NCBI GenBank assembly: GCA_026195255.1 | Contig: JAPHSS010000025.1 | Coordinates: forward strand, 1 to 44,290 | Origin: Gammaproteobacteria bacterium | GTDB taxonomy: Bacteria > Pseudomonadota > Gammaproteobacteria > SZUA-229 | Direction of reading: 5' to 3' | DNA: 44,290 nt | In this document: piece after piece, positions 1-8,129 of the stretch | How the letters are laid out: each line of letters opens with the position of its first letter | Numbering within the stretch: position 1 is the first letter of the stretch | Position numbers and translations under genes: made by a program | The notes under the pieces: model-generated | What the model saw: only the letters and a program-made list of their open reading frames with translations | Told to the model about the DNA's origin: nothing | Databases searched by the model: none

Positions 1-15
1 TGCGGGGCCTTTTTG
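1..15. terminator. half of a probable bidirectional terminator at the window edge
   Basis: The first bases are a GC-rich run (cggggcc) followed by five T, which looks like the 3' arm and U-tract of a Rho-independent terminator on the plus strand. Its other arm would lie outside the window. Such stems often carry a matching A-tract and then also end minus-strand transcription, which here would come from the tRNA genes. Only half the hairpin is visible, so the call is weak. Confidence 0.35.
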
Positions 16-22
16 TTTTATA

Positions 23-99
23 TGGCGGACCGGACGGGATTTGAACCCGCGACCTCCGGCGTGACAGGCCGGCATTCTAACCAGCTGAACTACCGGTCC
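23..99 (-). tRNA. tRNA-Asp (anticodon GTC)
   Basis: Read on the minus strand this is a complete 77-nt cloverleaf. The acceptor stem GGACCGG pairs with CCGGTCC, there is a GTTCAGCTGGTTAGAAT D-arm, a CCGGC/GCCGG anticodon stem around CTGTCAC giving anticodon GTC, and a GCGGG-TTCGAAT-CCCGT T-arm. The discriminator is G and the CCA end is encoded. It lies 2 bp downstream of tRNA-Val in the same direction and is probably co-transcribed with it. Confidence 0.97.
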
Positions 100-101
100 G
101 T

Positions 102-177
102 TGGTGGGTGGTGAGGGAGTCGAACCCCCGACATTCGCCTTGTAAGGGCGACGCTCTACCAGCTGAGCTAACCACCC
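102..177 (-). tRNA. tRNA-Val (anticodon TAC)
   Basis: Read on the minus strand this is a 76-nt cloverleaf. GGGTGGT pairs with ACCACCC, the D-arm is GCTCAGCTGGTAGAGC, the anticodon stem TCGCC/GGCGA surrounds CTTACAA giving anticodon TAC, and the T-arm is GGGGG-TTCGACT-CCCTC. An A discriminator and an encoded CCA follow. It is the first gene of a two-tRNA unit. Confidence 0.97.
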
Positions 178-207
178 ACAATTAGCTCTTTCTGCAAAGA
201 GGCGCGA

Positions 208-236
208 ATTCTATATGATGCTTAACTTATTTACCA
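208..236 (-). promoter_or_regulatory. probable promoter of the tRNA-Val/tRNA-Asp unit
   Basis: On the minus strand there is a -10-like TAGAAT (208-213), a 17-bp spacer and a poor -35-like TGGTAA (231-236). A GC-rich discriminator (TCGCGCC) follows the -10, as is typical of stringently controlled stable-RNA promoters. The -10, its distance to the tRNA start and the discriminator are the support; the -35 is weak. Confidence 0.45.
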
Positions 237-254
237 TAGCTATGTGAAAAAAAA

Positions 255-884
255 TCACTTTTTATCAATTTTATTCTCATAATTTTTCTTATACGTGTCT
301 TCGCCCATTTGATTAATCTGAAAATTAATCATTTCAGTAAACAAACTGATTAATGACTGATATGCCTGCTGCTTACCTTCCAGCACCCTTAAAGCAACTA
401 CAACACTCTCTATGGTTGATAAATGCCCATCTTTCGGTACTTTACGAATTCTATAATTAGATATTTGCTCATTCGTTAACCTCAGGCATGTCATATCATG
501 AAATAATGGCTGTAACGCCCACATTTTCTTTGCTTTACGCCAGGTAGCATCAATAACTATTAAATTCTTTAATTTTAAGTTTTCTAGCCCTGTTTTTTCT
601 TTGCTTATAACATTTGCGCCTTCAGTAGGATATAAAATGGCTGTCTCAGCCCTGTTTTCAGTAATAAAATTAATTAACGCTTCATGTTTCGAAAAGTCTT
701 CAGATACCCATTTCTGGTGATGCTGTAAACCCAGTTCTGCTATGATTCCAGTGCCTTTCGGATTATTCACTTCATCAGGGTGTTGTAATATAATTATTTT
801 AATTTCATTTGGCTGTTTCTCTATCCGCCCACACAGACAAGCAACCTTTGCGCGATGGCATTGATAACAAAATGCTCGGGACAT
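255..884 (-). CDS. tapT: DTW-domain tRNA-uridine aminocarboxypropyltransferase (TapT family)
   Basis: The 209-residue protein belongs to the DTW family, whose bacterial members (E. coli TapT/YfiP) transfer the aminocarboxypropyl group of S-adenosylmethionine to U47 of tRNAs, making acp3U. Visible landmarks are an N-terminal cysteine cluster (CYQCHRAKVACLC) likely to bind zinc, a PTEGAN loop near residue 87, the family signature as DATW near residue 113, and RKVP...LSTIES near residue 147. The C-terminus is lysine-rich and fits RNA binding. The gene sits just upstream of two tRNA genes on the same strand. Its start is only 5 bp from the start proposed for the divergent GNAT gene. The family assignment is secure; the exact tRNA targets are not shown by the sequence. 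Confidence 0.88.
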   Translation of the reverse strand: MSRAFCYQCHRAKVACLCGRIEKQPNEIKIIILQHPDEVNNPKGTGIIAELGLQHHQKWVSEDFSKHEALINFITENRAETAILYPTEGANVISKEKTGLENLKLKNLIVIDATWRKAKKMWALQPLFHDMTCLRLTNEQISNYRIRKVPKDGHLSTIESVVVALRVLEGKQQAYQSLISLFTEMINFQINQMGEDTYKKNYENKIDKK

Positions 885-889
885 TAGTT

Positions 890-1345
890 ATGACTCCAAC
901 AGGCATCAAACCTGAGCAACTCGAATTTAAACAGGCTGAGCATTATAACCTGCCACTGGTAAAGTCTTTTTACAAAAAGAACAATATGCGAGCCCAGGCC
1001 CCTAAAGGCGACCTGATATTTATTGCAACTTCAAATAACGCAATTGTAGCCGCTTTAAGACTTCACCCTGTTAAAACCCTGTACCTGTTACGTAGTATGT
1101 GTGTACAGGCAGACAGCAGGCACCAGGGAATTGGTTCGGCCTTATTAGATCACATCCAGACTAAACTCAATGATATTGAATGTTATAGCTTCCCTTATAC
1201 ACACCTTAGCGATTTTTATTCTCGTGCTAATTTCGTCATTTATGATGCGCAATTAGTACCAGAAGCTATTTCTGATAAATTTTATCGCTATGTAAATAAC
1301 GGCAAGAAAATATGCTTAATGAAACATCAGCATAATGCTGACTAA
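890..1345 (+). CDS. GNAT-family N-acetyltransferase
   Basis: A 151-residue protein with the GNAT acyl-CoA-binding motif A as RHQGIGSALL, preceded by the LLRSMCVQ beta strand. The C-terminal part (YSFPYTHLSDFYSRANF) corresponds to the segment usually holding the family's tyrosine and late helix. The substrate cannot be told. I chose the ATG at 890 because the longer frame starting at 809 overlaps the divergent tapT gene; ATG 872 is the only other reasonable choice. No strong ribosome binding site is visible. It heads a plus-strand run continuing into ppnP and ubiD. Confidence 0.75.
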   Translation: MTPTGIKPEQLEFKQAEHYNLPLVKSFYKKNNMRAQAPKGDLIFIATSNNAIVAALRLHPVKTLYLLRSMCVQADSRHQGIGSALLDHIQTKLNDIECYSFPYTHLSDFYSRANFVIYDAQLVPEAISDKFYRYVNNGKKICLMKHQHNAD

Positions 1346-1404
1346 TTTCAGTTCAGGTCATGCTAAAATAATGTCACTTTTTTTAATCAAAATACAGGGT
1401 TATT

Positions 1405-1686
1405 ATGTTTGATGTAAATGAATATTTTGACGGCAACGTTAAGTCACTTGCTTTTAAAGCTGGAGAAGATAAAGCGACAGTGGGTGTAATGGCTGCTGGT
1501 GATTACGAATTTGGCACAGACTCACAAGAACACATGACATTAATTAGTGGTGAAATGTCAGTTAAATTACCGAATGAAGATAAGTGGCGAGATATCGCTA
1601 TAAATGAAACTTTTATTGTGCAGGCTAAGGTTTCATTTCTAGTTAAAATTGGCTGTGATAGCGCATATCTTTGCCTGTACAAATAA
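1405..1686 (+). CDS. ppnP: pyrimidine/purine nucleoside phosphorylase PpnP
   Basis: The 93-residue protein matches the small single-domain cupin family once called DUF1255/YaiE. Members cleave nucleosides with phosphate to give the free base and ribose 1-phosphate, with broad specificity. Family landmarks are the opening FDVNEYFDGNVKSLAF, the central VGVMAAGDYEF, the MTLISGEMSVKLP strand pair and the terminal SAYLCLYK. The length equals the E. coli protein (about 94 residues). It stands between the GNAT gene and ubiD, all on the plus strand with short gaps, so co-transcription is likely although their functions are not obviously linked. Confidence 0.9.
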   Translation: MFDVNEYFDGNVKSLAFKAGEDKATVGVMAAGDYEFGTDSQEHMTLISGEMSVKLPNEDKWRDIAINETFIVQAKVSFLVKIGCDSAYLCLYK

Positions 1687-1719
1687 CCTCACTAAAATTA
1701 AACCTATAAAGTTTATCTT

Positions 1720-3195
1720 ATGAAATATAAAGATCTACGTGACTTCATTTCACAATTAGAAAAAAAAGGCGAACTTAAACGTATCAGCGTTGAAGTTGAC
1801 CCTTATCTTGAAATGACGGAGATCTGTGACAGAACTCTACGCGCTTCAGGGCCTGCCCTGCTTTTCGAAAATGTTAAAAACTCGAATGTCCCCGTACTTG
1901 CTAATTTATTTGGAACACCTAAACGTGTTGCCATGGGTATGGGTGAAGAGTCAGTTGATGCGCTCCATGAAATCGGCAAATTACTCGCATTTCTTAAAGA
2001 GCCAGAACCACCTAAAGGCATGAAAGATGCCTGGGAAAAACTGCCAATTTTTAAACAGGTGCTTAATATGGCACCCAAAATTGTTAATAAAGCTAACTGT
2101 CAAAAAAACATTATTGAAAAAGACGAAATTGATCTAGCCAATATCCCTGTACAAACATGCTGGCCCGAAGATGCTGCGCCCCTCATAACCTGGGGTCTTG
2201 TTATTACTAAAGGTCCAAATAAAGATCGACAAAATTTAGGTATTTATCGACAACAAGTTATCGGAAAAAATCGCGTTATCATGCGCTGGCTTTCTCACCG
2301 CGGTGGCGCACTCGACCTGAAAGAATGGCAGGAACTACATCCCGGTGAAGCCTTTCCGGTTGCCGTTGCACTCGGCGCTGATCCTGCAACCATACTGGGA
2401 GCGGTAACACCGGTTCCAGATAGTTTGTCCGAATATGCTTTCGCCGGGTTACTACGTGGCAGCAAAACAGAAGTCACTCAGTGCAAATTATCTGACTTAC
2501 AGGTTCCGGCTTCTGCAGAATATGTATTAGAGGGTTATATTTATCCCGATGATTTCGCAGCCGAGGGCCCTTACGGTGATCACACTGGATACTATAATGA
2601 AGTTGAAAGCTTTCCCGTATTTAGTATTGAGAAAATCACTCATCGTGATAAGCCTATTTATCACACCACTTATACTGGCAGGCCACCGGATGAGCCAGCT
2701 ATTCTAGGCCTGGCTTTAAACGAAGTTTTTGTTCCCATTCTAAAAAAACAGTTCCCGGAAATTATTGACTTTTATTTACCACCCGAAGGCTGCTCATATC
2801 GAATGGCTGTAGTGAGTATGAAAAAACAATATCCTGGACATGCAAAACGAGTCATGATGGGCGTATGGTCTTTTCTACGTCAGTTTATGTACACCAAGTT
2901 TATTATCGTTGTAGACGACGACATCAATACCCGTGACTGGAATGACGTTATCTGGGCAATGACCACTCGTATGGATCCAGCACGCGATACAACTGTAATT
3001 AAAAATACGCCCATTGATTACCTTGATTTTGCTTCACCGGTTTCAGGTCTTGGATCTAAAATTGGATTTGATGCCACTAATAAATTACCCGGCGAAACCG
3101 ATCGTGAATGGGGCAAACCCATCGTCATGCAAGATGACATAAAAAAGAAAGTGGATGACAAATGGGATCAGTTAAATATTTTTGATAAAGTATAA
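1720..3195 (+). CDS. ubiD: 4-hydroxy-3-polyprenylbenzoate decarboxylase UbiD
   Basis: The 491-residue protein is a full-length UbiD (E. coli about 497). It removes the carboxyl group from 3-polyprenyl-4-hydroxybenzoate in ubiquinone synthesis, using prenylated FMN supplied by UbiX. Visible landmarks are the N-terminal [20 protein letters not shown], the prFMN-contacting stretch [20 protein letters not shown], the [12 protein letters not shown] loop with conserved acidic and histidine residues, and the C-terminal [20 protein letters not shown]. No ubiX lies in the window, so the cofactor enzyme must be encoded elsewhere. A flavin reductase of the type often found near ubiD follows at 4192, separated by three small genes. 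Confidence 0.96.
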   Translation: MKYKDLRDFISQLEKKGELKRISVEVDPYLEMTEICDRTLRASGPALLFENVKNSNVPVLANLFGTPKRVAMGMGEESVDALHEIGKLLAFLKEPEPPKGMKDAWEKLPIFKQVLNMAPKIVNKANCQKNIIEKDEIDLANIPVQTCWPEDAAPLITWGLVITKGPNKDRQNLGIYRQQVIGKNRVIMRWLSHRGGALDLKEWQELHPGEAFPVAVALGADPATILGAVTPVPDSLSEYAFAGLLRGSKTEVTQCKLSDLQVPASAEYVLEGYIYPDDFAAEGPYGDHTGYYNEVESFPVFSIEKITHRDKPIYHTTYTGRPPDEPAILGLALNEVFVPILKKQFPEIIDFYLPPEGCSYRMAVVSMKKQYPGHAKRVMMGVWSFLRQFMYTKFIIVVDDDINTRDWNDVIWAMTTRMDPARDTTVIKNTPIDYLDFASPVSGLGSKIGFDATNKLPGETDREWGKPIVMQDDIKKKVDDKWDQLNIFDKV

Positions 3196-3199
3196 TATT

Positions 3200-3514
3200 A
3201 TGGCCAATACTGACATTGAAAAACAATATAAAGTAAAAGACAGCGAGATTCATGGCAAAGGTCTTTTTGCAATATGCAATATACCTGAAGGCGAAATTAT
3301 TGGCATAATTGATTACAAACCTGTAGAAACAGATGGCCCTTATGTATTGTGGGTCGATGATACGCTAGGCATACAGGTAGACTGTGATCTAAAGTACATT
3401 AACCACAATTCAAAACCTAATGCCTGTTATTGTGAAGACTTGCAGGTAGTCGCTTTAAAAAATATTAAAGCTGGCGAAGAAATCACCCATGATTACGGTG
3501 ATGACTGGGCATAA
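3200..3514 (+). CDS. small SET-domain protein (putative protein-lysine methyltransferase)
   Basis: The 104-residue protein is almost entirely a minimal SET domain: HGKGLFA near the N-terminus, the NHNSKPNAC segment (the SET NHS-x2-PN motif) that binds S-adenosylmethionine, and EEITHDYG with the catalytic tyrosine near the end. SET proteins methylate lysines; the bacterial target here is unknown. There is no pre-SET cysteine cluster. I chose ATG 3200; a TTG at 3182 would overlap the end of ubiD and lacks a better ribosome binding site. Five bases separate it from the ubiD stop, so it is probably translated from the same message. Confidence 0.85.
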   Translation: MANTDIEKQYKVKDSEIHGKGLFAICNIPEGEIIGIIDYKPVETDGPYVLWVDDTLGIQVDCDLKYINHNSKPNACYCEDLQVVALKNIKAGEEITHDYGDDWA

Positions 3515-3611
3515 ATTTATTCACATAAATATCATTTTTTAGAATTTGATAAATCACTATCTAGCCTGAAATTAAGTAAGCAGCCTTGCGGTAGAAATAT
3601 TTAATATGATT

Positions 3612-3830
3612 TTATTTTGAATTATAAGTGAACAGACATTGTCGCCATTCTTTTACTGGTGTGGAGATAGTTAATTTTATATTTTGACCAAGTTCATTTT
3701 CATACCAACCTCGATGATTCTCCAGTGGTTCAACTGAATATCCCCACCAGCTACCATCAGAATCCTGGGCAATATAACGCACCCATTCAGGTACATTTAT
3801 TTTACTTAAATCAGGCTTCAACAAGCTCAT
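3612..3830 (-). CDS. small tryptophan-rich conserved-type hypothetical protein
   Basis: The 72-residue protein has no signal peptide or membrane segment. It is rich in aromatics: PEWVRYIAQDSDGSWWGYSVEP, split by acidic turns, then RGWYENELG. The strands suggest a small beta-rich fold. I do not recognise a named family or function. Its start lies inside the 3' end of the glutaredoxin gene (20-bp overlap in another frame), which suggests translational coupling and argues that it is real. It is convergent with the SET-domain gene. Confidence 0.65.
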   Translation of the reverse strand: MSLLKPDLSKINVPEWVRYIAQDSDGSWWGYSVEPLENHRGWYENELGQNIKLTISTPVKEWRQCLFTYNSK

Positions 3831-4068
3831 CTAACTCATCATCCATATGCAGCATCGTCAGTTCTGAAAAACCGCCGATCCACTTGCCATCAATAGCAAT
3901 TTGTGGAACTGTTCTCGCTCCCTGTGTGAGTTCAGACATTTCCCTCAACGCGCTATGGTTAGAATCTACTTTTGCTTCTTCATAAGGTATTTTCCACTTT
4001 TCTAATAAGGTTTTAGTTTTGTCACAGATAGGACAACGAGCTGTACTATAAATTTTAACGCGTGCCAT
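3811..4068 (-). CDS. glutaredoxin-family thiol-disulfide oxidoreductase
   Basis: The 85-residue protein is a single glutaredoxin domain. It has the redox motif CPIC at residues 12-15, the cis-proline loop TVPQIAID near residue 55 and the glutathione-contacting GGFSEL after it. The active site is CPIC rather than the classical CPYC, so it may be GrxC-like or a related reductase. It probably uses glutathione to reduce protein disulfides in the cytoplasm. It heads a two-gene unit with the overlapping small gene at 3612 and diverges from the flavin reductase at 4192. Confidence 0.88.
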   Translation of the reverse strand: MARVKIYSTARCPICDKTKTLLEKWKIPYEEAKVDSNHSALREMSELTQGARTVPQIAIDGKWIGGFSELTMLHMDDELDELVEA

Positions 4069-4137
4069 TAACTACTTCTCCAGATATTTTGATCATTATA
4101 ACAAAAAACTCATGACACATTATTTGTAAGCTTTTAC

Positions 4138-4158
4138 TTTGCATCTTAATGATGCAAA
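4138..4158. promoter_or_regulatory. perfect palindrome upstream of the flavin reductase gene
   Basis: TTTGCATC-ttaat-GATGCAAA is a perfect 8-bp inverted repeat with a 5-bp centre, in the gap between the divergent glutaredoxin and flavin reductase genes. It overlaps a weak -35-like TTGCAT, with CATAAT 18 bp further on as a possible -10 for the gene at 4192. The position and symmetry suit a repressor operator. No regulator is identified. Confidence 0.4.
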
Positions 4159-4191
4159 ATATCATAATAGTTATGTATCTAAGGATTTAAC

Positions 4192-5229
4192 ATGTCACAC
4201 AAAGTCACCGTTCACCCTTCCGGTCATCAATTTGATGTAGATGAGGGTGAGTCCATTCTTGATGCCGCCATGAGACAAAATATAGATCTACCCTATGGTT
4301 GCCGTGGTGGAGCGTGTGGGGCATGTGCTGGATTTGTTATCAAAGGTGAGGTTTATTATGATGAAGAACCTATTGCCCTTGATGATGATATGAAAACAAA
4401 TCACCAGGCCCTGTTTTGCCTGGGTAAAACCAGACAGGATCTTGAAATAAGTATAGATGAAATTCAAGGCCTGGCGCCTCTTGAAATAAAACAGTTAGGT
4501 TGCCATGTCAGTTCAAAAGACAGGTTATGTCACGATGTAATCGGCCTTAAGATCAAACTGGATAATAACGAAAGACTTCAATATCATGCTGGTCAATATT
4601 TAGAGTTTATTTTAAAAGACGGAAAACATCGCGCCTTTTCTATCGCTAATGCACCGCATAATGATGATTTATTAGAACTTCATATTCGACATGTAGATGG
4701 TGGTTTATTTACTGACTTTTTATTCGAATCCATGCCTGAAAATTCGAGCCTGCAGATGCAAGGGCCTCTTGGTAATTTTTATTTACGCGAAGATCGTCAT
4801 CGACCGATTATAATGGTCGGTGGTGGAACCGGATTTGGCCCATTAAAAGCAATGATTGAACATATAGAACATGTGGGATTTGATCAGCCAATCTATTTAT
4901 TTATGGGTGTTCGAGCTTTACGTGATTTGTATATGAAAGATATGGCAAATCAATGGTTAAAAAACAATTCAAATCTTAGCTTTATCCCTGTTCTTTCTGA
5001 GCCCATGAAAGAGGATGACTGGCTCGGAGAAAGCGGCTTTGTACACCAGGCTGTAGCAAATAAATTTCCTGAGTTAAGTGCTTTTGACATCTATATAAGC
5101 GGCCCCCCACCAATGGTTAATGCCGCTGTTGAATTATTTATTAAACAAGGCGCATCTAAAGATAATATGTTTTCTGATGCCTTTGAATATTCTGCTGATG
5201 CCGTGCAAGCGATTGCCGCGAAAAAATAA
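4192..5229 (+). CDS. 2Fe-2S ferredoxin-NAD(P)H flavin reductase (AscD/CDP-6-deoxyglucoseen reductase-like)
   Basis: The 345-residue protein has three modules. Residues 1-95 are a plant-type 2Fe-2S ferredoxin with ligands C37, C42, C45 and C76 (CRGGACGAC...C). Residues 100-200 form the FAD-binding barrel, with the RAFSIAN flavin motif. Residues 200-345 are the NAD(P)-binding domain, with GGGTGFGPLKAM and the late SGPPPMVNAA. Such proteins pass electrons from NAD(P)H through FAD to the iron-sulfur centre and then to an oxygenase or flavin partner. Homologues are often annotated as CDP-6-deoxy-glucoseen reductase in bacteria that make no such sugar, so the true partner is unknown. A good ribosome binding site (AAGGA) precedes ATG 4192. 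The next gene begins 3 bp after the stop. Confidence 0.88.
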   Translation: MSHKVTVHPSGHQFDVDEGESILDAAMRQNIDLPYGCRGGACGACAGFVIKGEVYYDEEPIALDDDMKTNHQALFCLGKTRQDLEISIDEIQGLAPLEIKQLGCHVSSKDRLCHDVIGLKIKLDNNERLQYHAGQYLEFILKDGKHRAFSIANAPHNDDLLELHIRHVDGGLFTDFLFESMPENSSLQMQGPLGNFYLREDRHRPIIMVGGGTGFGPLKAMIEHIEHVGFDQPIYLFMGVRALRDLYMKDMANQWLKNNSNLSFIPVLSEPMKEDDWLGESGFVHQAVANKFPELSAFDIYISGPPPMVNAAVELFIKQGASKDNMFSDAFEYSADAVQAIAAKK

Positions 5230-5232
5230 TTC

Positions 5233-5676
5233 ATGGACACATGCAATTATTTACAATCTGTATTGCACAGGGAAATACCTCTCACTATAGCAATGGGAAT
5301 CAAAGTGACCGATTGCACTCAGCATAGACTCGAGCTTCGCGCACCATTAGAACCAAATATAAATCACAAATGTACCGCATTTGGTGGGAGCCTGTACTCT
5401 GTAGCTGTATTATGCGGATGGGGATTTGTTTTTCATCAAATGCATCTAAATAAACTTACTGGACACATTGTAATTCAACATAGTGATGCTGATTATAAAT
5501 TACCCGTAGGCGGTGAAATTAGAGCCGTATGTGAAATAGGTGATGAAACAAAACTGACACGTTTTTTTAAAACATTTAAGCGAAAAAATATTGCTCGAAT
5601 TAAGTTACAGATAAAAATATTATTCAACGAAGAGGAAGCAATGTTATTAACTGCACACTATGTTGTTCATAAATAA
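5233..5676 (+). CDS. YiiD C-terminal-type hotdog thioesterase
   Basis: The 147-residue protein resembles the putative thioesterase domain found at the C-terminus of YiiD. It has the hotdog helix segment as FGGSLYSVAVLCGWG (residues about 50-65), followed by the strand HIVIQHSDADYKLPV, a region usually forming the substrate tunnel. Proteins of this type hydrolyse acyl-CoA or acyl-ACP thioesters, but no substrate is evident. It starts 3 bp after the flavin reductase stop and is almost certainly in the same transcript. It is convergent with hemY. Confidence 0.8.
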   Translation: MDTCNYLQSVLHREIPLTIAMGIKVTDCTQHRLELRAPLEPNINHKCTAFGGSLYSVAVLCGWGFVFHQMHLNKLTGHIVIQHSDADYKLPVGGEIRAVCEIGDETKLTRFFKTFKRKNIARIKLQIKILFNEEEAMLLTAHYVVHK

Positions 5677-5722
5677 CTTTATGTTTGATACTCATACTTA
5701 TTAATCAGGTTACACATCGCAA

Positions 5723-6988
5723 TTATTGAATGACCTTAAGCAGGGGACGGCCCGATTTATTATCATCGGCAATTAGTAACTGATTATCTTTAAACTGGTT
5801 ATCAACCGCATTCATCAAACCCAACTGATACAACTTTTGCGCCTCTTCATGCTCATCCATTTTTCCATCCAGTAATTCAGCTAACTTTAAATAAGCCTCT
5901 GCCGTTGGTTTAATGCCTAAACTCGATTCAAAATAACCCCTCGCCTTACCCCATAACTTACAACTAAGACATAACTTACCTAAGACTAACAAAAGAATCG
6001 CATTTCGTGACTGACCATGCAACCAGGTTTCAGCCGTTTCTAACTGTTTTGTGCAGTCGCCCACTGTTAAATTTGAATATAACATGGCCAGCTCATCGTG
6101 CCAGCTCTCACTTAATTTATTTCTAATTAAGACTTCAGCCTCAGCTTCTTTCTTTTGTTTAAATAGATAGCGACTATATAGATAAATTAATTCTGAATTA
6201 TTTTTTAATCGTTTCGGCATTTGTTGCCAAATTCGCTCTGTTTTATCGCCATCAGTATGTTTGATACTGTTTTTCAACATGCCTAAATATGCATCCACTT
6301 CATATTTTTCAAGCTGCTCCTCTTCTACTGCCTTCAGCTTACGGACATCCTCAAGAATCGGCACCAGACTATCCCAGTCACCTAGCTGTTTATATGTGCG
6401 TGCCTGTAACTTTTTAACATACCCATGTTTAGGTGATACGCTCGATAGATGATTTAGTGTCGCTAAAGCCTGCTCAAACTGTTTATGACTTAACTGCAAC
6501 TCTGCCTGTGTTAAACCTATTGCTATATCAGCTGAAGGCGTTACTTCATGAGCGAGTCTTAAATATTCATCACGACGATCATAAGCAGCAATTTGTTGCG
6601 CTGATCTGGCTGCCATTAAATAATTCAAAAGCGAGGTATCACTGTTGCCAGCCTGTTTAATTAAAATCTTTTCAGCCTGTTCAAATCGACCTTCTGACAT
6701 TTCTATAAGACCTTTAACCAGCGCATTTTTAGATCTTTCTGACTGGCGATTAGAATGCCTTTGACTCATGTAATTCGGAAAATATAAGAGTCTTGAGATA
6801 ATACGTAGAAGATAATAAAAAACAAAGAAGCCTATTGCCAGAAAACCCATCATAAATATAAATGATGTCTCAACTGTATATTCTGCAAAACTGAATACAA
6901 CATATCCTGCGCCATTATAAAAAGCGGTCACACCTATAACTACTGATAGAATTGTCGCTAATAAAATCGCAAGTATAATTCGCTTCAT
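5723..6988 (-). CDS. hemY: HemY, membrane TPR protein of the haem operon
   Basis: The 421-residue protein has two N-terminal membrane segments (residues about 5-27 and 40-62), then a region of tetratricopeptide-like helical repeats: HemY_N followed by TPRs. This is the proteobacterial HemY, unrelated to the protoporphyrinogen oxidase of the same name. Its exact role is unsettled; it is thought to help organise haem-synthesis enzymes at the inner membrane. It is the last gene of the algZ-algR-receptor-hemCDXY array, and its start overlaps the hemX stop by one base. Confidence 0.9.
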   Translation of the reverse strand: MKRIILAILLATILSVVIGVTAFYNGAGYVVFSFAEYTVETSFIFMMGFLAIGFFVFYYLLRIISRLLYFPNYMSQRHSNRQSERSKNALVKGLIEMSEGRFEQAEKILIKQAGNSDTSLLNYLMAARSAQQIAAYDRRDEYLRLAHEVTPSADIAIGLTQAELQLSHKQFEQALATLNHLSSVSPKHGYVKKLQARTYKQLGDWDSLVPILEDVRKLKAVEEEQLEKYEVDAYLGMLKNSIKHTDGDKTERIWQQMPKRLKNNSELIYLYSRYLFKQKKEAEAEVLIRNKLSESWHDELAMLYSNLTVGDCTKQLETAETWLHGQSRNAILLLVLGKLCLSCKLWGKARGYFESSLGIKPTAEAYLKLAELLDGKMDEHEEAQKLYQLGLMNAVDNQFKDNQLLIADDNKSGRPLLKVIQ

Positions 6989-8112
6989 TAGTTAGCCTCC
7001 TTTTCTTTTTCTTTATTTACATCTTTTATCAATGTTGTTTTTGTTTCTGCTGTGCTTTTAACTTCTTGCAATAATGTCCATGCTTTTGTCAGCTCTGGTA
7101 AGTCCGGGCTAAGCTGTAGTGCCGAATAGTCCAGCAACGTTTTTTGAAGTTGTTGAATGCGATTATCACTTTCATCATAGTGAAGCCTTATTATTTCACT
7201 GGCCTGATTAATTTCATGTATAAACTGAATTTGATCAAAGCGAAGAGCGGCTAAACGCGCACCCAGGATATATGTACGAAGTAATTGTTCAATACTACTT
7301 TGTTGATCTGCACTACTTGCCGCCTGTATGCTTCTACGGTGTACCTTGATATCTCCAATCTGTTTAACCGCATCAATCACCGAGTCAACAAAGTCCTTTT
7401 CTTTTACTGTTTCTTGTTCAACTGTTACATCTTCATTAAACTGTATTTTAATTTCATCTTTTATAGATTTAAAAGGAAGCTCGGGTAAATATGCTATCGC
7501 CTGATCTAAAGCCAGAGAAATTCCATTAACATCTGCTCTATGTATAGCATTCAAGTTTGCTATATCGTTGGCCAGTTGTTTACGTATATTAAATAAGTTC
7601 AAATCACCTAACTGCTCAAGACGCGAATCTGCTCCTTTAAGTGCTGCAATTGCACCATTTATATCACGTGCCACAGCAATACGTTGATGAGCAATTTTCA
7701 ACAGATAATCTATCTCAGCTAACGCCCAGTCACGTTGACTTCGATTTACAATTGCTATTGCCTTTTGCGATATAACTTCGGTCTGTTGTAACTGATTTTC
7801 CAGGCTTTCTAATTTTGTTGTGTTACTTTCTGAGACTTTTGAATTTTTATTAAACTCATCCGCCACTTTTGTTAACCGCACATTCAACTCTTCAATAGAT
7901 TGTTGTTGTGTTTTTATGGTACGGCTATGTTTTAACTGAAGATCCCAGAAATAATATGCCGCCATAGAACTGCAAGCAATGATGATTAATATTAAGAAAA
8001 TTATAATGCCATTTGCTGAAGAACTTTTTTCTTTCTTCAACTCTTTTGAAGGCTCACTAACATGTTCATTTTCTTCATCAATATTTATAATTGTATTTTC
8101 TTTTTTTGACAT
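6988..8112 (-). CDS. hemX: HemX, membrane-anchored protein of the haem operon
   Basis: The 374-residue protein has a charged lysine/glutamate-rich N-terminus, one membrane segment (about residues 33-53), a coiled-coil stretch (about 60-120) and a helical periplasmic domain. It contains AEIDYLLKIAHQRIAVARD, a hallmark of the HemX family. Databases often call it uroporphyrinogen-III C-methyltransferase, but no methyltransferase motif is present; the role is structural or unknown. It lies 17 bp downstream of hemD and overlaps hemY by one base. Confidence 0.9.
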   Translation of the reverse strand: MSKKENTIINIDEENEHVSEPSKELKKEKSSSANGIIIFLILIIIACSSMAAYYFWDLQLKHSRTIKTQQQSIEELNVRLTKVADEFNKNSKVSESNTTKLESLENQLQQTEVISQKAIAIVNRSQRDWALAEIDYLLKIAHQRIAVARDINGAIAALKGADSRLEQLGDLNLFNIRKQLANDIANLNAIHRADVNGISLALDQAIAYLPELPFKSIKDEIKIQFNEDVTVEQETVKEKDFVDSVIDAVKQIGDIKVHRRSIQAASSADQQSSIEQLLRTYILGARLAALRFDQIQFIHEINQASEIIRLHYDESDNRIQQLQKTLLDYSALQLSPDLPELTKAWTLLQEVKSTAETKTTLIKDVNKEKEKEAN

Positions 8113-8129
8113 AATGATTTACTTTAATA

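Noticed and set aside
6988-8112. HemX as a uroporphyrinogen-III methyltransferase
   Set aside because: No S-adenosylmethionine or precorrin methyltransferase motifs; it is a membrane-anchored coiled-coil protein.
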